Below, piece by piece: positions 1 to 8,558 of a stretch of DNA of 64,000 nucleotides. The number at the start of each line of letters is the position of its first letter. The first letter of the stretch is position 1. Under the pieces are notes generated by a model that saw nothing but the letters and a program-made list of their open reading frames with translations, searched no databases and had not been told where the DNA came from. The position numbers and the translations under genes were made by a program. The stretch is from JAPLST01 sp964397565 (lineage in GTDB: Bacteria; Auribacterota; UBA3054; JAPLST01): positions 62,001-126,000 of the forward strand of contig CAYNJC010000008.1 of NCBI GenBank assembly GCA_964397565.1. The letters are read 5' to 3'.

Positions 1-1184
1 TGGCCGCGCAGACCACGATAGCGTCCGATGTCGTCGTGGACGACTCCTTCTTCTATCCCGGCGAAGCGCTGGCGTCGAACGAGATGCGGATTTCGTTCAT
101 GGGCTCGTCGTTCCTGCCGCGCATCGCGCAGGCCGCCAACAGCGTGTTTGTCGAATGCGGCAACGGTGAGAGCTTTGTCTTCGACTGCGGCTCGGGCGTC
201 ATTCTTAAATACGTCGCCATGGGCGTGGCCTACTCGCGCATGACCAAGATCTTCCTGACGCACCTGCACGCCGACCACATGAGCGACCTGATGTTCATCT
301 ACTGCTTCGGTCCGTCGGTGGACCGCATGACCGACCAGCATGTGTGGGGTCCGACGGGGCCGGCGAGCAACGAGAGCGTGACGGCTGCCTGCGACTTCAT
401 CCGGGCTGCGTCGAAGTGGCATACCGAGAGCTTCAGCTTCCTGTCCACGGGCCTCACCAACGGCCAGGACGCCTACAATCTTGTAGCGCACGAATGTCCC
501 TACGAGCTGGTTGACAATCTTGTCTACAGCAACAATGGCGTGCGCATCAGCCATTTCCCGGCCGTTCACGACCGCGATGGCGCGATCAGCTTCCGGCTCG
601 AATGGCAAGGCATCTCGATGATCTTTTCCGGCGATTCGCGGCCGAACTATTTTATGCTGAAGAACGCGGCCAACCTGGATGTGCTGGTGCATGAGCTCAC
701 CTTGTCCCCGGAAGTCTGGGCAACCAAGAATTCCGGCCTCCATCCCGGCGACCCGGGTTACTCGAACGCAGTGGCCACGGCAAAGATGATCCAGGACTGT
801 TCGCATACGCCGGCGCAGGCCTTCGGCTACATCTGCAACCAGCTTAAGCTCAGCAATGCCGCGCCGCGCCTCGCGGTGGCCACGCATTTCCAGAACAACG
901 ACGACACCGTGGGCCAGGTGCTGACGGACATCCGCTCCTGGTACTCGGGCCCGGTCTTGCTTGCCACCGACCTGATCGTGCTGAACATCTCGGCGAACAA
1001 GAGTGTGCCGATACGGCAACGGCGGGCAGTGGTCTCCGATGTGGCATGGTACACGCGCAGCGCCAATTATCCCCCGGGCGAGGTGGCGCCGCCGAAGTAC
1101 ACCAACAACATGCAGCAGATCAGCGCATGGCTGCAGCAACAAATAATCCCCGAGCAGATCTACACGAATGCACCGGGTCCATGA
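1..1184 (+). CDS. MBL-fold metallo-hydrolase, GntH-like (5' end cut by window)
   Basis: The reading frame is open to the left edge, so the start and probably a signal peptide lie outside; the first possible internal start is a GTG at 36. A metallo-beta-lactamase-fold hydrolase is shown by the zinc motif HLHADH (nt about 259-276), the downstream GDSRP motif and a late ATHFQ segment, with an N-terminal beta-strand pair (FMGSSFLPR, FVFDCGSG). The stretch KYVAMGVAYSRM and the IYCFGPS segment resemble the GntH-type hydrolases named from guanitoxin clusters. No other guanitoxin gene is nearby, so only the fold and a di-metal hydrolase role are claimed. Substrate unknown. The next gene is 435 bases away. 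Confidence 0.8.
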   Translation, partial: AAQTTIASDVVVDDSFFYPGEALASNEMRISFMGSSFLPRIAQAANSVFVECGNGESFVFDCGSGVILKYVAMGVAYSRMTKIFLTHLHADHMSDLMFIYCFGPSVDRMTDQHVWGPTGPASNESVTAACDFIRAASKWHTESFSFLSTGLTNGQDAYNLVAHECPYELVDNLVYSNNGVRISHFPAVHDRDGAISFRLEWQGISMIFSGDSRPNYFMLKNAANLDVLVHELTLSPEVWATKNSGLHPGDPGYSNAVATAKMIQDCSHTPAQAFGYICNQLKLSNAAPRLAVATHFQNNDDTVGQVLTDIRSWYSGPVLLATDLIVLNISANKSVPIRQRRAVVSDVAWYTRSANYPPGEVAPPKYTNNMQQISAWLQQQIIPEQIYTNAPGP

Positions 1185-1343
1185 ACCCGACGTGCAGATT
1201 ATCCGTAACCATCACACACACAAGGCGCAGGTAAGCAGCGGTCATTAAGAAACCAGGCAGCATTGTGGTTGAGGATCTGCCGATGCCGGCGCCGCCGTGC
1301 GGCTATCTGCTGCTGGCCGACGGCCAGCTAAGGCAACTGCCAG

Positions 1344-1515
1344 TCCCGCCATCGGCGTGGATCCCGCCATCGGCGTGGATGATCAGTAACCAGTGATCAG
1401 TGATCGGTGGCGGAACCGAGGAGTGAGATCCGCGGTCCGAAGCTTGACTCAACGACTGACGACTCACGATTCACGACTCGACCGTTCACAACCTCCCAGC
1501 CTCCCAACCTCTCAA
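1344..1515. repeat. 18-bp, 7-bp and 8-bp direct repeats
   Basis: Three unrelated short arrays lie side by side: 2 x 18 bp (1344-1380), 4 x 7 bp (1381-1408) plus 4 x 7 bp (1453-1480), and 3 x 8 bp (1492-1515). Units within an array differ by one or two bases but keep exact length. Confidence 0.8.
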
Positions 1516-1607
1516 CGTCTCCGCCGGACGGACCGCGGGCCGCGCCTCTTGGCTCCAACCCTGAACCCTAGAACCGCAGTGCTCTCGCAGTTTGCCGCCG
1601 TTTTTAC

Positions 1608-1613
1608 TATACT
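1608..1613 (+). promoter_or_regulatory. -10 box TATACT, probable leaderless promoter
   Basis: TATACT is followed after six bases by the ATG at 1620, so a transcript starting about seven bases downstream would begin at or next to the start codon. No good -35 is seen (TCGCAG at the 17-bp position). The context TA(T/C)ACTAGTGCCATGA recurs at 38016. Confidence 0.45.
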
Positions 1614-1619
1614 AGTGCC

Positions 1620-2738
1620 ATGATGAACAAAATTACACTCGGCGTGTTGGCGGGCTTGCTCGCCATTTTATTGGGCTTCTGCTATCAAGTGGCGCAACCG
1701 TTTCTGCGGCCGATCCTGCTCTCCGTCGCCATGGCGATTGCGTTCCAGCCGATCTATCGCTGGATTGGTCGCTGGCTGGGCTACTCAACCCGCGCGGCCT
1801 TTCTGACGACCGTGCTGGCGCTGGTGCTGACCTTGGTGCCGGTCGTGCTGATGGTCATGTTTGTGACACCGGAAGTGAAGGGCCTTTACAGCTCCCTCAA
1901 CAGTAAGAGCATTGAGCAAGGCGGCTGGGCGCCATATGTGTGGCAGATGCTGGAAAAGCCCTGGGCGTGGGCCTCGCACTATGTGCCCTTGCCGGAGATG
2001 ACGACGGAGCGGTTGCGCGACCAGATTATTCAGAACGCGCGCAGCATCAGCAGATTTGCCATGCACCAGACCGGCGCGCTGGTCGGTGGCGTCGCCTCGC
2101 TGCTGATCGGCGCCGTGATTGTCTATGCGCTGCTGTTCTTCCTGCTGCGCGACGGGCGGCGTTTCATTGCTGGCGTTTCTGATCTCGTGCCCATGGCGCA
2201 TGCCTACACCGATCGCTTTGTGCATGTCGTCAGCGAGAGCATCATTGCCAATGTCTACGCCGTCTTTGCTGTGGCCTTGGCGCAGGGCACCTTGATTGCC
2301 CTTGGTTTTACCATTGTGGGGTTGAGCGCGCCGGTCATGTGGGGCTTTGCGGCGGCCGCCTGTTCGACCATTCCGTTTGTCGGCACGCCCATCATCTGGG
2401 GACCGGGCGTCATTATGCTGGCGCTCAAGGGCGCGTACTGGCAGGCAATCTTCCTCGGCATTTGGGGCTTTGCCATTGTCGGCTTCTCGGATAATCTGAT
2501 CCGCCTGATCATCGTCAGCGGGCGTGAAAAGCGTCATCCCGTCCTGGTCTTTTTCTCGATTGTCGGCGGCCTCAAGGCCTTTGGCTTCATTGGCCTGCTG
2601 CTCGGGCCGGTGGTCGTCTCGTTGACCATCGCCGTGGCTACCGCACTGCATGAAGAACTGCAACGACTGCAAAGCGGCGCGAGCGCCGACGCAAGCACTG
2701 ACGCGAGCGCCGATACAAACACGGACACGGACAAGTGA
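1620..2738 (+). CDS. AI-2E family (UPF0118/PerM-like) membrane permease
   Basis: A 372-residue membrane protein with the family layout: paired N-terminal helices (about residues 5-60), a helix near 62-82, a soluble middle segment (about 85-150), then four or five helices from 155 to 345. The family motifs PFVGTPIIWGP and SDNLIRLIIVSG are present. Members are permeases for autoinducer-2 or ions in a few characterised cases; the substrate here is unknown. ATG-ATG at 1620/1623 leaves the exact start open. Odd: the last 21 residues form a low-complexity Ala/Ser/Asp/Thr tail (DAST, DASAD, TNTDTD) outside the conserved domain and encoded by short DNA repeats. Downstream is a REP-like palindrome, then a glycosyltransferase. 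Confidence 0.85.
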   Translation: MMNKITLGVLAGLLAILLGFCYQVAQPFLRPILLSVAMAIAFQPIYRWIGRWLGYSTRAAFLTTVLALVLTLVPVVLMVMFVTPEVKGLYSSLNSKSIEQGGWAPYVWQMLEKPWAWASHYVPLPEMTTERLRDQIIQNARSISRFAMHQTGALVGGVASLLIGAVIVYALLFFLLRDGRRFIAGVSDLVPMAHAYTDRFVHVVSESIIANVYAVFAVALAQGTLIALGFTIVGLSAPVMWGFAAAACSTIPFVGTPIIWGPGVIMLALKGAYWQAIFLGIWGFAIVGFSDNLIRLIIVSGREKRHPVLVFFSIVGGLKAFGFIGLLLGPVVVSLTIAVATALHEELQRLQSGASADASTDASADTNTDTDK

Positions 2739-2748
2739 CGCTTCAGAA

Positions 2749-2772
2749 TCGCGGCACGGAGGCCGCTCCCAC
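2749..2772. repeat. REP-like palindromic element
   Basis: TCGCGGCACGGAGGCCGCTC followed by CCAC pairs with itself around GGAGG. Read on the other strand it begins GTGGGAGCGGCCTCCGTGCC, matching the pattern of the element at 23966-23989 (GTGGGAGCGACTTCAGGTCG). Confidence 0.6.
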
Positions 2773-2790
2773 ATTAGCAAATACGGACAC

Positions 2791-3870
2791 GTGACCATCG
2801 CTTGCTTTGTCTCACCGCACGGCTTTGGCCATGCGGCCCGGACCTGTGCAATTCTGTCTGCCTTGGCAGCCCGCCAGCCAAAATTGCACGCCCTGATTTT
2901 CACCCGGGTGCCACGCTGGTTTTTTACTGAATCGCTAACGTGTTCCTTCGCGTATGTCGCGCTGGATACGGATGTCGGCCTGGCGCAGCAGTCCGCCCTG
3001 ACAGAAGATGTGCCGGCGACGCTGACGCGCCTTGAACAATTGTGGCCGCCGCGCCGCGCGCTGCTCGATGCGCTGGCGCACCAGATGCGTGCGGCGCAGT
3101 GCCGCGTGGTAATGTGCGACATCGCGCCGCTGGGCATTCTGGCGGCGCGCGCGGCTGGCCGGCCCTCCGTGCTGGTCGAGAATTTCACCTGGGATTGGAT
3201 TTACGAGGAATACGCCGGCGCGGCCGCGCGCATGGGCTATTTTGCCGCCAGCTTCGCGAGTGTGTTCGCGCAGGCGACTCAGCGCATCCAAACCCAGCCC
3301 GTCTGCGTGCCGCGTGCCGCGGCGTTGACCGTGTCGCCGGTCAGTCGCACGCCGCGCGCACGCCGCGACGCCACCCGCCACGCGCTGGGTATTGCGGCCG
3401 CGACGCCGCTGATCTTGCTGACCAATGGCGGCGTTGAAACGCAGTTGTCGTTTAAACATGCGCTGCATGAGCAGCCAACCTGGCATTTTGTCGTGCCGAC
3501 CAGCAGCGTCACGCGCCTGCACCGTGAAGAAAATTGCACGTTGCTGCCGTGGCAGTCGGACCTGTATCATCCGGATATTGTGCGCGCGGCCGATGTGGTC
3601 GTGGGGAAGCTGGGCTACAGCACGGTGGCGGAAGTCTATCACGCGGGCGGCGCACTGGCCTATTTCACGCGCCCGAAATTCCGCGAAAGCGCCACGCTGG
3701 CGGCATTTGTCCGCGCGAACATGCCGTCTGTTGAATTGGCGCCGGCGTCGTTTGCGACCGGCGCGTGGTTGAAGGAGTTGACCCCTTTGCTGGTGGCACG
3801 GCCCGCGCGGGCCGCACGGGCCAATGGCGCGGACGCGGCGGCGCAGTTGCTCGTGGCGTTGTGCCTATAA
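2791..3870 (+). CDS. MurG/GT28-like glycosyltransferase
   Basis: About 359 residues from a GTG at 2791, chosen because the fold begins directly with VTIACFVSPHGFGHAAR; upstream in-frame sequence is repeat-derived. The glycine-rich GFGHAAR loop near the N terminus, a middle hinge (LLTNGG) and the C-terminal GKLGYSTVAEVYHAGG segment give a GT-B fold. The last motif resembles the nucleotide-sugar site of GT28 enzymes and of the N-terminal domain of plant L-arabinokinase. Acceptor and donor are unknown. The gene ends convergently with the ThrE-like gene, the two stop codons overlapping by six bases, so no terminator fits between them. Confidence 0.7.
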   Translation: MTIACFVSPHGFGHAARTCAILSALAARQPKLHALIFTRVPRWFFTESLTCSFAYVALDTDVGLAQQSALTEDVPATLTRLEQLWPPRRALLDALAHQMRAAQCRVVMCDIAPLGILAARAAGRPSVLVENFTWDWIYEEYAGAAARMGYFAASFASVFAQATQRIQTQPVCVPRAAALTVSPVSRTPRARRDATRHALGIAAATPLILLTNGGVETQLSFKHALHEQPTWHFVVPTSSVTRLHREENCTLLPWQSDLYHPDIVRAADVVVGKLGYSTVAEVYHAGGALAYFTRPKFRESATLAAFVRANMPSVELAPASFATGAWLKELTPLLVARPARAARANGADAAAQLLVALCL

Positions 3871-5094
3871 GCTCGTGTTGGGCCGATAGAGTGTGTTGCC
3901 GGCGAACAAGCCGGCGGCAATGCTCAGTGCGACCACGAACATGTGGGCGATTTCCTGCCAGCCCAGGGCAGCCTGCCCGGCCGCCAATGCCACAAAGCCG
4001 CGAAAGCCGATACTGCCGCTGACCAGAAACACAATCGCCGGCAGCAGCACCAGCGAGGCCGGTCGCCTGGTCTTGCCCGACCAATGATTGGCAAAGACCA
4101 CGACAAACACAGTTCCCAGAAAATTGCCCAGATTCACGTTGACCATGTGGGTGCCCAGAATGATGCCCGCGCCGGCGATGACGCACCCGGCCAGCGCCCA
4201 CAGGAAATCCCGCCGCGGCGTTTGAAATATCACGCACAGGCCGGCGGCCATGATGATGGCTGCCGGCCAGACGAGCTGCGCGCTGCCACAGATGCCCGGC
4301 CCGACCACGACCGGGAAACACTGCCGGACGAGCGTGACACCAACCCACGCGCCGGCGAAGAGCAGCACCAGAGACAGCAAGCCATTGACAAGGTTGATGA
4401 TGCCGGAATGCACGTAGTTATACGTCAACTCCATGACGCCACAGCTAATGGTGAAGCCGGGCACCAGATAAATTACGGCGGAAAGCGTCACCAGGTAAAC
4501 CTGCGTTTGCGGCGCGGCAAGGCTGAACATTGTAGCGATGATGCCCACGCAGCATGTGCACAAAAAAGGCACGCCATAAGTGAAGCAGGCCGGCAGCTTC
4601 TCTGTGCCCAGGACCATGCCATACACCAACATGCCGAGGAGGCCAGACAGCAGGAGGTCCTGCGTGCCACAGCGCACAAAGCCGGCGAAGCCCGCCCCCG
4701 CCAGAAAATAGCCCGCGGCCACAAGAACCTTGCCGTACGGCGGCGGCGCGTGGACAATGGCATCCAGTCTGGCATTGGCTTTCGGCAGGGCAACGTGACC
4801 AGTCTCCACGGCGGCGACTAATTCTCCCAGCCGGGCCAGTTTGGCCAGGTCAAAGCCGGTGCCCGGCAGATGCACCGTCTGGGTCGTTGGCTGTGGGTCA
4901 TCACTGGCGCGGGAAAATGTGCTCACGAGTTTGGTGGGCGTCACGCGGAACGTGCCGCGGCAGCCCAGCGCGGCGGTGACGTGCGTCAGATACGTTTCGA
5001 GCCGGCGCGCCTGCGTGCCCCAGCGATGCGCGCACACCGCCAGTTTGATGACAAACGCGCAGACCCGCTCAAAATGTTCGTCTGGCCGGGGCAT
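3865..5094 (-). CDS. ThrE-type threonine/serine exporter family protein
   Basis: 409 residues combining the two halves that many bacteria encode as separate DUF1212 and DUF3815 proteins. A soluble N-terminal segment (about 1-120, with LAVCAHRWGTQARRLE and TPTKLVSTFSR) leads into roughly ten hydrophobic helices from 125 to 400. Characterised relatives (Corynebacterium ThrE) export threonine and serine by proton antiport. Substrate assignment here rests on family resemblance only. It follows the amidohydrolase gene by 29 bases on the same strand, so they may be co-transcribed. Confidence 0.8.
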   Translation of the reverse strand: MPRPDEHFERVCAFVIKLAVCAHRWGTQARRLETYLTHVTAALGCRGTFRVTPTKLVSTFSRASDDPQPTTQTVHLPGTGFDLAKLARLGELVAAVETGHVALPKANARLDAIVHAPPPYGKVLVAAGYFLAGAGFAGFVRCGTQDLLLSGLLGMLVYGMVLGTEKLPACFTYGVPFLCTCCVGIIATMFSLAAPQTQVYLVTLSAVIYLVPGFTISCGVMELTYNYVHSGIINLVNGLLSLVLLFAGAWVGVTLVRQCFPVVVGPGICGSAQLVWPAAIIMAAGLCVIFQTPRRDFLWALAGCVIAGAGIILGTHMVNVNLGNFLGTVFVVVFANHWSGKTRRPASLVLLPAIVFLVSGSIGFRGFVALAAGQAALGWQEIAHMFVVALSIAAGLFAGNTLYRPNTSL

Positions 5095-5123
5095 GGATCA
5101 ACCGCGCGCGGCGGGCACCTTGT

Positions 5124-6374
5124 TCACGCCAGCTCATCCTTGACGAACAGGCCGTCCTTGATGATCGCTTTGATGTGCGCGCCCTGGCCGGTCAAGAGCG
5201 AGATGTCGTCCAGCGGATTGCCGTCCACAACCAGCAGATCCGCCAGGGCACCCGCTTTCACGACGCCGAGCTGGTCTTGCATGTTCAGAATCTCGGCATT
5301 CACCGCCGTCGCGGAATGCAGCGTTGCAAAGGGTGCCTCGACTTGGGCCCGCACCACAAATTCATCGCTCTGTCGGGAAAACGCAGAAGTTGTGTCATAG
5401 ACACCATCGACAGTGACGATATCCGTGCCAAACCCGACTTTGACCTTGGCTTGGCGGGCCTGCCTGATGGCCTCCAGGCCTTTGTCGCACAGCGACTTGA
5501 TCACGTCGCCACTGACAAAGAAAGTGTGGTTCGTGCCGCGCAGGACGTCTTCGTGGGCGAGCGTGTACGTGATCAACGTCGGCACGAGGAACGCGCCCTG
5601 CCGAGCCATTAATTCGGCCGTCTCCTGGTCCAGAAAATTGCCGTGCTCGATGGTGCGCACGCCGTTTTCAACGCAGCGTTTGATTGACTGGGGCATGTAG
5701 GCGTGCGCCGCCGTGTAGCGGTGATAGGTCTGCGCGATTTCGACCGCGGCCCGGATTTCTTCGATCGAGAATTGATCGCTGTAGATCGTGTCATGCGGCG
5801 ACGTGCAGCCGCCCGACGCCATGATCTTGACGAACGACGCGCCCTTCACAAAATTCTCCCGAGCGGCCTTGCGGATGGCCTCGACGCCATCGACAATGAC
5901 TGTCTGATTGCAGTTGGCGTAGGTGGGCGGCAGGTACTGCGAGCCGGTGTCTGTGGCGGGCCGCATGTCGCCATGCCCGCCGGTCTGACTGAGCACGCGC
6001 CCGGCGAAGAACACACGCGGCGCCGTGAACATGCCCGCGTTGGCAGCGCGCACAATGCCCCAGGTATCGCCGCCCACATCGCGGATGGTCGTGAAGCCGC
6101 GCTGCAGCGTCTGCTTGAGCAAGATGGCTGCGCGCAGGGCCTCGAAGGCCAGCGACTGGTCGGCCTGATGATACAGCATGATGTGGATATGCGCGTCAAT
6201 CAGGCCGGGCATCAAGGTGTGGCCATGCAGGTCGACGGTGCGGTCGGCTTGGCCCGCCGCATGGCTGTCCGTGATCTGCGCGATGCGCTGGTTCTCAATC
6301 AGGACGCTCTTGCCTGGATAGAGGGCGTTGTGCTCACCGTCGAAGATTGCAGCATTGGTCAGCAGTGTTTTCAT
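5124..6374 (-). CDS. Amidohydrolase family protein (imidazolonepropionase-like)
   Basis: 416-residue metal-dependent hydrolase. The metal-binding pair HIH follows the strand MPGLIDA (His62 and His64). The probable carboxylated lysine is in FVKIMASGG, further ligands are in AAHAYM and TIEHGNF, and the catalytic aspartate is in GFGTDIV. The N- and C-terminal beta-sandwich pieces (GKSVLIENQRI; ADLLVVDGNPL) are complete. This subgroup includes prolidase-like and imidazolonepropionase-like enzymes; substrate cannot be read from sequence. No signal peptide, so cytoplasmic. First gene of a probable two-gene unit with the ThrE-like exporter. Confidence 0.85.
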   Translation of the reverse strand: MKTLLTNAAIFDGEHNALYPGKSVLIENQRIAQITDSHAAGQADRTVDLHGHTLMPGLIDAHIHIMLYHQADQSLAFEALRAAILLKQTLQRGFTTIRDVGGDTWGIVRAANAGMFTAPRVFFAGRVLSQTGGHGDMRPATDTGSQYLPPTYANCNQTVIVDGVEAIRKAARENFVKGASFVKIMASGGCTSPHDTIYSDQFSIEEIRAAVEIAQTYHRYTAAHAYMPQSIKRCVENGVRTIEHGNFLDQETAELMARQGAFLVPTLITYTLAHEDVLRGTNHTFFVSGDVIKSLCDKGLEAIRQARQAKVKVGFGTDIVTVDGVYDTTSAFSRQSDEFVVRAQVEAPFATLHSATAVNAEILNMQDQLGVVKAGALADLLVVDGNPLDDISLLTGQGAHIKAIIKDGLFVKDELA

Positions 6375-6410
6375 AGTCGAAGTGTGGAACAGGGGCTCTG
6401 GCTTGGTGAA

Positions 6411-7247
6411 TCAGGCTGGTTTGCGCACCAGCAATGAAAATGTTTGCGGCAGACGCCGGGCCGTCTCCGCGGGCAGCAGGGGCAATTGGTCCCAAAACTG
6501 GTCGGGATGCTCTTCGAACCGCACAACAACCAGTCCTGCGGCAATGAGACTGTTGATGATCTGGCCCAAGGTCCACTGGTGCTCGTGCTTGACCGACTGC
6601 TGGTCCACGGGCAGCACCGCGGTGGCGGGAATATACGATTCCGGCCAGCCCTTGGAGCAGTCAATCTCTTGCGCGAAGTAATCGCCATAGGGCGAATGCG
6701 CATCCATCTGCAGTGTTGGCGCGCTCGCGTCCCACACCCAATTCAGTGGGTGCCCCTCAAAGACATACAGCCTGCCGCCTGGCTTGAGCAGGCGCGCTAC
6801 CACCTGCGCCCAATGCGTGATATCCATTATCCAGCACAATGCGCCGCGCCCGGTGTAGACAAGATCCGCGCTGCCATCCAACTCATGTGGCGCCTCCAGA
6901 ACATCGCAGCAGAACCACTGCGCGCGGGCGCCGATGGCCTGCGCCGCACGCCGGGCGGCCGCAATCATCCGCTCGCTGATATCGATGCCGATCACTTCTG
7001 CCGCGCCGTGGTTCCACAGCGACAGCGTGTCGCGGCCGCCGGCGCACTGCAGGTGAATTGCGCGCTGACACCAGCTTGCCAGATCTTCTAGATAGGGCAA
7101 TTCGGGGGCACAAAAGTTTTTGCCGCCGGCGCGCAGGAACGCAATGGTGTCGGCGAGCGCTGCTTCATACGCCTGGGCGGCTTCGTTCCACGCCGCCCGG
7201 TTCATTTGGTGCAACTGCGCTGCCGACAGGATGTGTGCATCCGTCAT
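6411..7247 (-). CDS. Class I SAM-dependent methyltransferase
   Basis: 278 residues. SAM motif I is the segment HLQCAGGRDTLSLWNHGA followed by VIGIDIS with the acidic ribose-binding residue; motif II is in ADLVYTGRGALCWI and motif III in LLKPGGRLYVFEGHPL. The C-terminal half (about 170-278) has WTLGQIINSLIAAGL and a hydrophobic lid typical of small-molecule methyltransferases. Substrate unknown. It precedes the amidohydrolase on the same strand with a 36-base gap. The 85 bases upstream show no clear promoter. Confidence 0.85.
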   Translation of the reverse strand: MTDAHILSAAQLHQMNRAAWNEAAQAYEAALADTIAFLRAGGKNFCAPELPYLEDLASWCQRAIHLQCAGGRDTLSLWNHGAAEVIGIDISERMIAAARRAAQAIGARAQWFCCDVLEAPHELDGSADLVYTGRGALCWIMDITHWAQVVARLLKPGGRLYVFEGHPLNWVWDASAPTLQMDAHSPYGDYFAQEIDCSKGWPESYIPATAVLPVDQQSVKHEHQWTLGQIINSLIAAGLVVVRFEEHPDQFWDQLPLLPAETARRLPQTFSLLVRKPA

Positions 7248-7332
7248 AATTGTATCTCAAGTGCCGTGCCGGTTTGACTGATGATTCTCGCCGCGTCGCG
7301 CGGGTAAACGGCGCGGCTTTTGTTGCAGGGTC

Positions 7333-8343
7333 TTAGCGGCTGGCTTGCGCCGGCGTGTCGGCCGGCAGTTGCACCAGCGCATTAGTGGCTTCGGCGGCGG
7401 TCACATCACTCGCCAGCAATTGCAGCAAGTAGGGACGGTAATCCGGATTGCTGACAAACTTTTCCTCCAGCAACCCGTACGTGCCGAACGAGACAATGTC
7501 GGCGCAGCCGCGCAAGGTGTCGCCACAGCACGCGCCGGCGCCGACCGTGCTGTGCAGTGCCAGACTGAGCGGTGTCAGCGCCGTTTGGGTGGCGGCGAAC
7601 AAGGCATAATTGGTGTCGCCGCCCATTTCCGGATCGGCGCGAAACGGCGACGTGATACCGCGCACAATGCCGTAGGGCACCAACACCGGCGCGGTCACGA
7701 GCCGCAGGGCGCCGCGGCCCATGCCGTTCAGCCCGCTTTTTCCCAGCCATGATTTCGGCGCGCGTTGCGGTTGCGGACAAAACAAGAGCGCCGCATTGGT
7801 GCGGACATATTGGCATTCATATTGATTCTGCGGCGGCGGGAGGGTTGTTTGGGGGGCGCGGGTTGCCAGCGCCGCGCGCAGGCGGTCGATTTCCTGTTGC
7901 AGCGTTTGCTGGCGTTCCACCAAGTCGTTGGTCGTGTTCGCGGCGGCGCTCAACAGCGCGATGCGCGTCTGCGCGGCCTGCAATTCGTCGCGCGTCATGG
8001 CCAGTTCCGCACAGACGCCTTGATAGGTCTTGGGATCCACGCCGGCATCCACCCGCGCCAGCAGGCTGGTGTGCAAATGCAGCAAGGATTGCACTTGGGC
8101 GTTTAATGCGACCACTTCGTTCGAGCGCAGGGCCAGTTCGGCCGCCACCAGCGTCATGACATTGTCGGATGGCACTGCGGCTGGCCGTTGTGCCGGCGGC
8201 TGCGTTTGCTGGCTGCGCGACCACAGCAGCAGCGCGGCCGCGACAAAAATCACCGTGAAAATAAACACCATTAGTTCGACCCGGGCTACGCCGGCGCGGC
8301 GCGGAGGGGTGGTGATCATCATGCCTGACGGGGCAGTGCGCAT
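7333..8343 (-). CDS. Membrane-anchored coiled-coil protein of unknown function
   Basis: Start placed at the ATG at 8343 because GAGG lies six bases upstream. About 336 residues: a short basic N terminus, one membrane helix (about 22-42), a Pro/Gln spacer, an alpha-helical coiled coil (about 55-150, rich in Leu, Gln, Ala), then a C-terminal region with GLNGMGRGALRLVTAPV, GIVRGI and a GDTLRGCADIVSFGTYGLL segment. That last block recalls the small TIGR04073 proteins of exosortase-bearing PVC bacteria, but this is a weak resemblance. Probably inner-membrane with a periplasmic C-terminal domain. Confidence 0.6.
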   Translation of the reverse strand: MRTAPSGMMITTPPRRAGVARVELMVFIFTVIFVAAALLLWSRSQQTQPPAQRPAAVPSDNVMTLVAAELALRSNEVVALNAQVQSLLHLHTSLLARVDAGVDPKTYQGVCAELAMTRDELQAAQTRIALLSAAANTTNDLVERQQTLQQEIDRLRAALATRAPQTTLPPPQNQYECQYVRTNAALLFCPQPQRAPKSWLGKSGLNGMGRGALRLVTAPVLVPYGIVRGITSPFRADPEMGGDTNYALFAATQTALTPLSLALHSTVGAGACCGDTLRGCADIVSFGTYGLLEEKFVSNPDYRPYLLQLLASDVTAAEATNALVQLPADTPAQASR

Positions 8344-8475
8344 AAACAACCTCACTCGTCGTAATGAACAATATGGCAACACTACCCGTCTACGGCATCG
8401 CCGCAATTCACAAACCGCACTGGCAACTTAGAGCGCAATTAGTATACACAAATCCGCTTGATTTTACAAGTCGGG

Positions 8476-8504
8476 TTGAATCCACGCCCGACTTTTGCTA
8501 CAAT
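8476..8504 (+). promoter_or_regulatory. Sigma70-type promoter for fabF
   Basis: TTGAAT (8476-8481), 17 bp, TACAAT (8499-8504). The expected start near 8511 gives a leader of about 48 bases before the fabF ATG. Confidence 0.7.
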
Positions 8505-8558
8505 TTAGGTCTGTTTACTGATTTAGGTTAATTTGGACTCCCAGACCAACGACACACC

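Larger units (their letters stand above)
1185..1619. other. Intergenic region rich in short tandem repeats
   Basis: No credible gene. It holds two 18-bp copies of CCCGCCATCGGCGTGGAT (1344-1380), the inverse of a unit in the dispersed repeat at 53.3 kb. Next come four degenerate 7-bp units of the GATCAGT type (1381-1408), four 7-bp units of the CGACTCA type (1453-1480) and three 8-bp units of the CCTCCCAA type (1492-1515). A -10 box for the next gene closes the region. Confidence 0.7.

Noticed and set aside
1..1184. Guanitoxin biosynthesis locus
   Set aside because: Only the MBL-fold protein resembles GntH; no other gene of that pathway is in the window.
1785..3188. 467-codon minus-strand open frame across the AI-2E and glycosyltransferase genes
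   Set aside because: No domain, crosses two real genes on the other strand, repetitive basic/acidic composition.
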